Source: Candidatus Gastranaerophilales bacterium (lineage in GTDB: Bacteria > Cyanobacteriota > Vampirovibrionia > Gastranaerophilales > Gastranaerophilaceae). From it: DNA of 7,867 bases. Positions 6,125 to 7,867 of the stretch are shown here, piece by piece. Where the stretch lies: NCBI GenBank assembly GCA_947624665.1, contig CANQLK010000077.1, forward strand, positions 1-7,867, given 5' to 3'. A model generated the notes under the pieces. The model saw only the letters and a list, made by a program, of their open reading frames with translations. It was not told the DNA's origin and searched no databases. The translations under genes were made by a program, and so were the position numbers. Position 1 is the first letter of the stretch. Each line of letters begins with the position of its first letter.

Positions 6125-7546
6125 GTGAAAAAGATTTTAGTGTGCTTAATATGTATTATTATATTTTCGCCTTTAGTATATGCTTCAAAGGAAATTGATA
6201 ATGCGGAAAAAGTTCTGCCGTTTAAATATGAGAGAATAAGGAAAATTAAATCAGATAAAAAAATTGCCTGCGTGGGTGAAAATACTGCTTTTATTTCCCT
6301 ATACAGCCCTGACGGATTATATGATAATTTTATGCAGTCTTATTATTCTCAAAACAATAAATTGCAGAATATTAAATTTGAAAATTATCCCGATGAAGGG
6401 GTTATAAGATATAAGCAAAACGGAAAATACGGAATAATATATGTTCAAGGCAATATAATTCATATAACAAAACCCGTTTTTGCGAAAGTAGAATTTCCCG
6501 ATGAAAATTCAACGGTTTCAAAGCTCTTAAATGTATCTTTTGCGCCTTTAGACAATATTATTTTATATGCTAAATATCCATATAAAAATCGAGGTAATGA
6601 CTATTTATATCAAAGCGCCAAAATGTTGTTTTATGAAAGTCCTTTCTTGTTTTATGACGGTTATGTATTTTTAAACCCAGCTAATATCAATGAGAATATA
6701 AGAATTGAAAACAATAATCTTTATGTAAAATACGAGCAGATATTATTCCCTCAAAGTAATTACGCTATAACGCTTACGGGTAAAAATATTAATTTATACA
6801 ATTTAAAAACTTATAAAAAAATTGAATATAAAAACATAAATTTAGCCCAAATTACTGAAATTCCCGTTATTGATTCTCTTAACAGCCTGTATGAGTTTAT
6901 AAATAACAATACGGCTTTCGATTTGAAGAATTATCCTTCCGACGGAATGATAGAAACAGGGAATAAATTGTATCTGTTTAAAAACGGGCAAATGCAGAGA
7001 TTAAGCGGTGTTTATGATGATTTTAAATTAATCGGGACAGATTTATTTATAAACAGATTAACGGGACTTAATCTATCTTTTCAACAAGATGATAATATTA
7101 TCGTAAAACATGTGTCTAAGTGGGGGATAGTAAATTCAACGGGAGGAATAAAAGTTCCGTTTATTTATGATGATATTTCTCCTTTAAGTACAAATATAGA
7201 AGAAAATATAACAAATCTTAATGATATAAATGCTAAAAAGCTTGAATTAAAATATATCGGGCAGGACAGTTTCAAGCAAATATATATAGCAAGAACAGGC
7301 AAAAAGTACGGCGTAATAAACGATAAAAATGAAATACTTGTTCCTTTTGAATATATTAAATATTCCGAAGAAAATGATGTAAATTCGGTAAAATCACAAA
7401 TTGGAATAACAATGCAAAAAGAACGGCAAAGACAGGAAAGAAAAGAGATAATGCACGCACTGCCTTGGTTTATAACTTCTATGATATTGTATCCGTTGTG
7501 GTTAATAATACCTAATCCTTCAATAGATGTTAATATTACTTATTAA
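6125..7546 (+). CDS. Exported WG-repeat-like protein
   Basis: This 473-residue protein starts at GTG (6125) with AGAGG six bases upstream. It has a clear signal peptide: Lys at 2-3, a hydrophobic core at about 4-18, and a likely cut after VYA (18-20). The mature part is rich in Asn, Lys, Ile and Tyr. At least three segments resemble WG (KWG) repeats, which form short beta hairpins of the type K-W/Y-G-I/V-...-P-F-x-Y-D: KYGIIYVQG at 101-109, KWGIVNSTGGIKVPFIYDD at 332-350 and KYGVINDKNEILVPFEY at 394-410. A basic linker (431-440) leads to a hydrophobic segment (445-463), a possible membrane anchor. Such proteins are thought to be extracytoplasmic, but their ligands are mostly unknown. A second exported gene follows 69 nt later in the same direction. 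No terminator lies between them. Confidence 0.8.
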   Translation: MKKILVCLICIIIFSPLVYASKEIDNAEKVLPFKYERIRKIKSDKKIACVGENTAFISLYSPDGLYDNFMQSYYSQNNKLQNIKFENYPDEGVIRYKQNGKYGIIYVQGNIIHITKPVFAKVEFPDENSTVSKLLNVSFAPLDNIILYAKYPYKNRGNDYLYQSAKMLFYESPFLFYDGYVFLNPANINENIRIENNNLYVKYEQILFPQSNYAITLTGKNINLYNLKTYKKIEYKNINLAQITEIPVIDSLNSLYEFINNNTAFDLKNYPSDGMIETGNKLYLFKNGQMQRLSGVYDDFKLIGTDLFINRLTGLNLSFQQDDNIIVKHVSKWGIVNSTGGIKVPFIYDDISPLSTNIEENITNLNDINAKKLELKYIGQDSFKQIYIARTGKKYGVINDKNEILVPFEYIKYSEENDVNSVKSQIGITMQKERQRQERKEIMHALPWFITSMILYPLWLIIPNPSIDVNITY

Positions 7547-7563
7547 TTACAGACTTTCCTCTT

Positions 7564-7572
7564 CCCCCCCCC
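7564..7572 (+). repeat. Homopolymeric tract of nine C
   Basis: Nine consecutive C residues lie at the end of a 19-nt pure pyrimidine run (7554-7572), 18 bases after the preceding stop codon and 13 bases upstream of the next gene's -10 box. Runs of C this long are out of character in such AT-rich DNA and are prone to slippage. Confidence 0.9.
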
Positions 7573-7582
7573 ATACAAAATT

Positions 7583-7591
7583 TGATATAAT
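7583..7591 (+). promoter_or_regulatory. Extended -10 promoter of the second exported gene
   Basis: TGATATAAT (7583-7591) matches TGnTATAAT exactly. The place where a -35 box would sit is occupied by the C tract, so promoter strength may rest on the extended -10. RNA would begin near 7598, about 18 bases before the start codon, with the ribosome site AAAGGA at 7603-7608. Confidence 0.6.
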
Positions 7592-7615
7592 TAAACCAAT
7601 ATAAAGGAAGATTTT

Positions 7616-7867
7616 ATGAAAAAGTTTATATGTTTTTTAATGTTTATATTTTTATCGGTTTTACCGATTTTTGCTGATGATGAACAACAAAATATACAAA
7701 TTGAAAATATAAAAGGTACTCCTTTTAGTGTCAAAAAATGCGGTAAATACTATGAATTAACGGATAACAGAAACAATAAAGAAACAATTCTTGTTCCTTC
7801 GACCTCAAAATATGATAATTTCCATATAAAAAGGAAAAGTTTCAGAGGTAAAAAACTTGTTATACTA
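7616..7867 (+). CDS. Exported protein, 3' end beyond the window
   Basis: Only the first 84 codons are present; the frame is open at the right edge. The ATG (7616) has AAAGGA seven bases upstream. A signal peptide is clear: Lys 2-3, a hydrophobic core at 4-18, and a probable cut after IFA (18-20) before two Asp. The mature start is polar and Lys/Asn-rich. The segment from CGKYYELTD (42-50) to ILVPSTSKYDNF (58-69) has the Gly-Lys-Tyr ... Val-Pro ... Tyr-Asp spacing of a WG-type repeat, but it is a weak match. Gene order, signal-peptide style and promoter type are shared with the preceding WG-repeat gene, suggesting a related extracytoplasmic role (inference). The 3' part is needed for any firm family call. 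Confidence 0.8.
   Translation, partial: MKKFICFLMFIFLSVLPIFADDEQQNIQIENIKGTPFSVKKCGKYYELTDNRNNKETILVPSTSKYDNFHIKRKSFRGKKLVIL

Overview
This is an AT-rich bacterial window (apart from the first 380 bases) carrying ordinary housekeeping genes interleaved with lineage-type unknowns. Gram-negative-style signal peptides, an RNA polymerase omega subunit whose C-terminus resembles the cyanobacterial form (ending in an Ile/Leu-x-Gly tail), WG-repeat exported proteins and a GC-rich tandem array beside very AT-rich genes all fit the gut branch of the Cyanobacteriota (Vampirovibrionia/Melainabacteria, Gastranaerophilales-like). That placement is an inference from protein character, not a search result.

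Layout. Bases 1-380 hold 3.7 copies of a 102-bp tandem repeat (about 57% GC, 69% purine on the + strand), cut off by the left edge and ended by a perfect hairpin terminator at 381-411. A leftward operon follows (2006 down to 410): a TPR protein and, 13 nt downstream, a multi-pass membrane protein of the flippase-like/LPG-synthase TM family. A 5' intergenic region with an imperfect 12-bp inverted repeat and an 11-bp direct repeat separates it from a rightward rpoZ-like gene with a near-consensus promoter. rpoZ and the leftward rpsT (ribosomal protein S20) converge on one bidirectional terminator (2586-2620). rpsT has its own promoter and a foldable leader.

A rightward 524-residue protein of unknown function (3111-4685) looks like two diverged copies of one module, each ending in a Gly-Phe-Val-hydrophobic-Pro-Lys hydrophobic segment. 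It meets the leftward uppS-rdgB operon tail to tail with one base between the stop codons and no visible terminator. uppS supplies the undecaprenyl carrier lipid for envelope polymers; rdgB removes non-canonical purine nucleotides.

Divergent from uppS, two exported proteins follow in series (6125-7546, WG-repeat type; 7616 to the right edge, truncated). Each has a TGnTATAAT extended -10 box and a very short leader. A run of nine C residues lies just upstream of the second promoter. The most interesting items are the tandem array, the internally duplicated 524-residue protein, and the poly-C tract as a possible slippage site.
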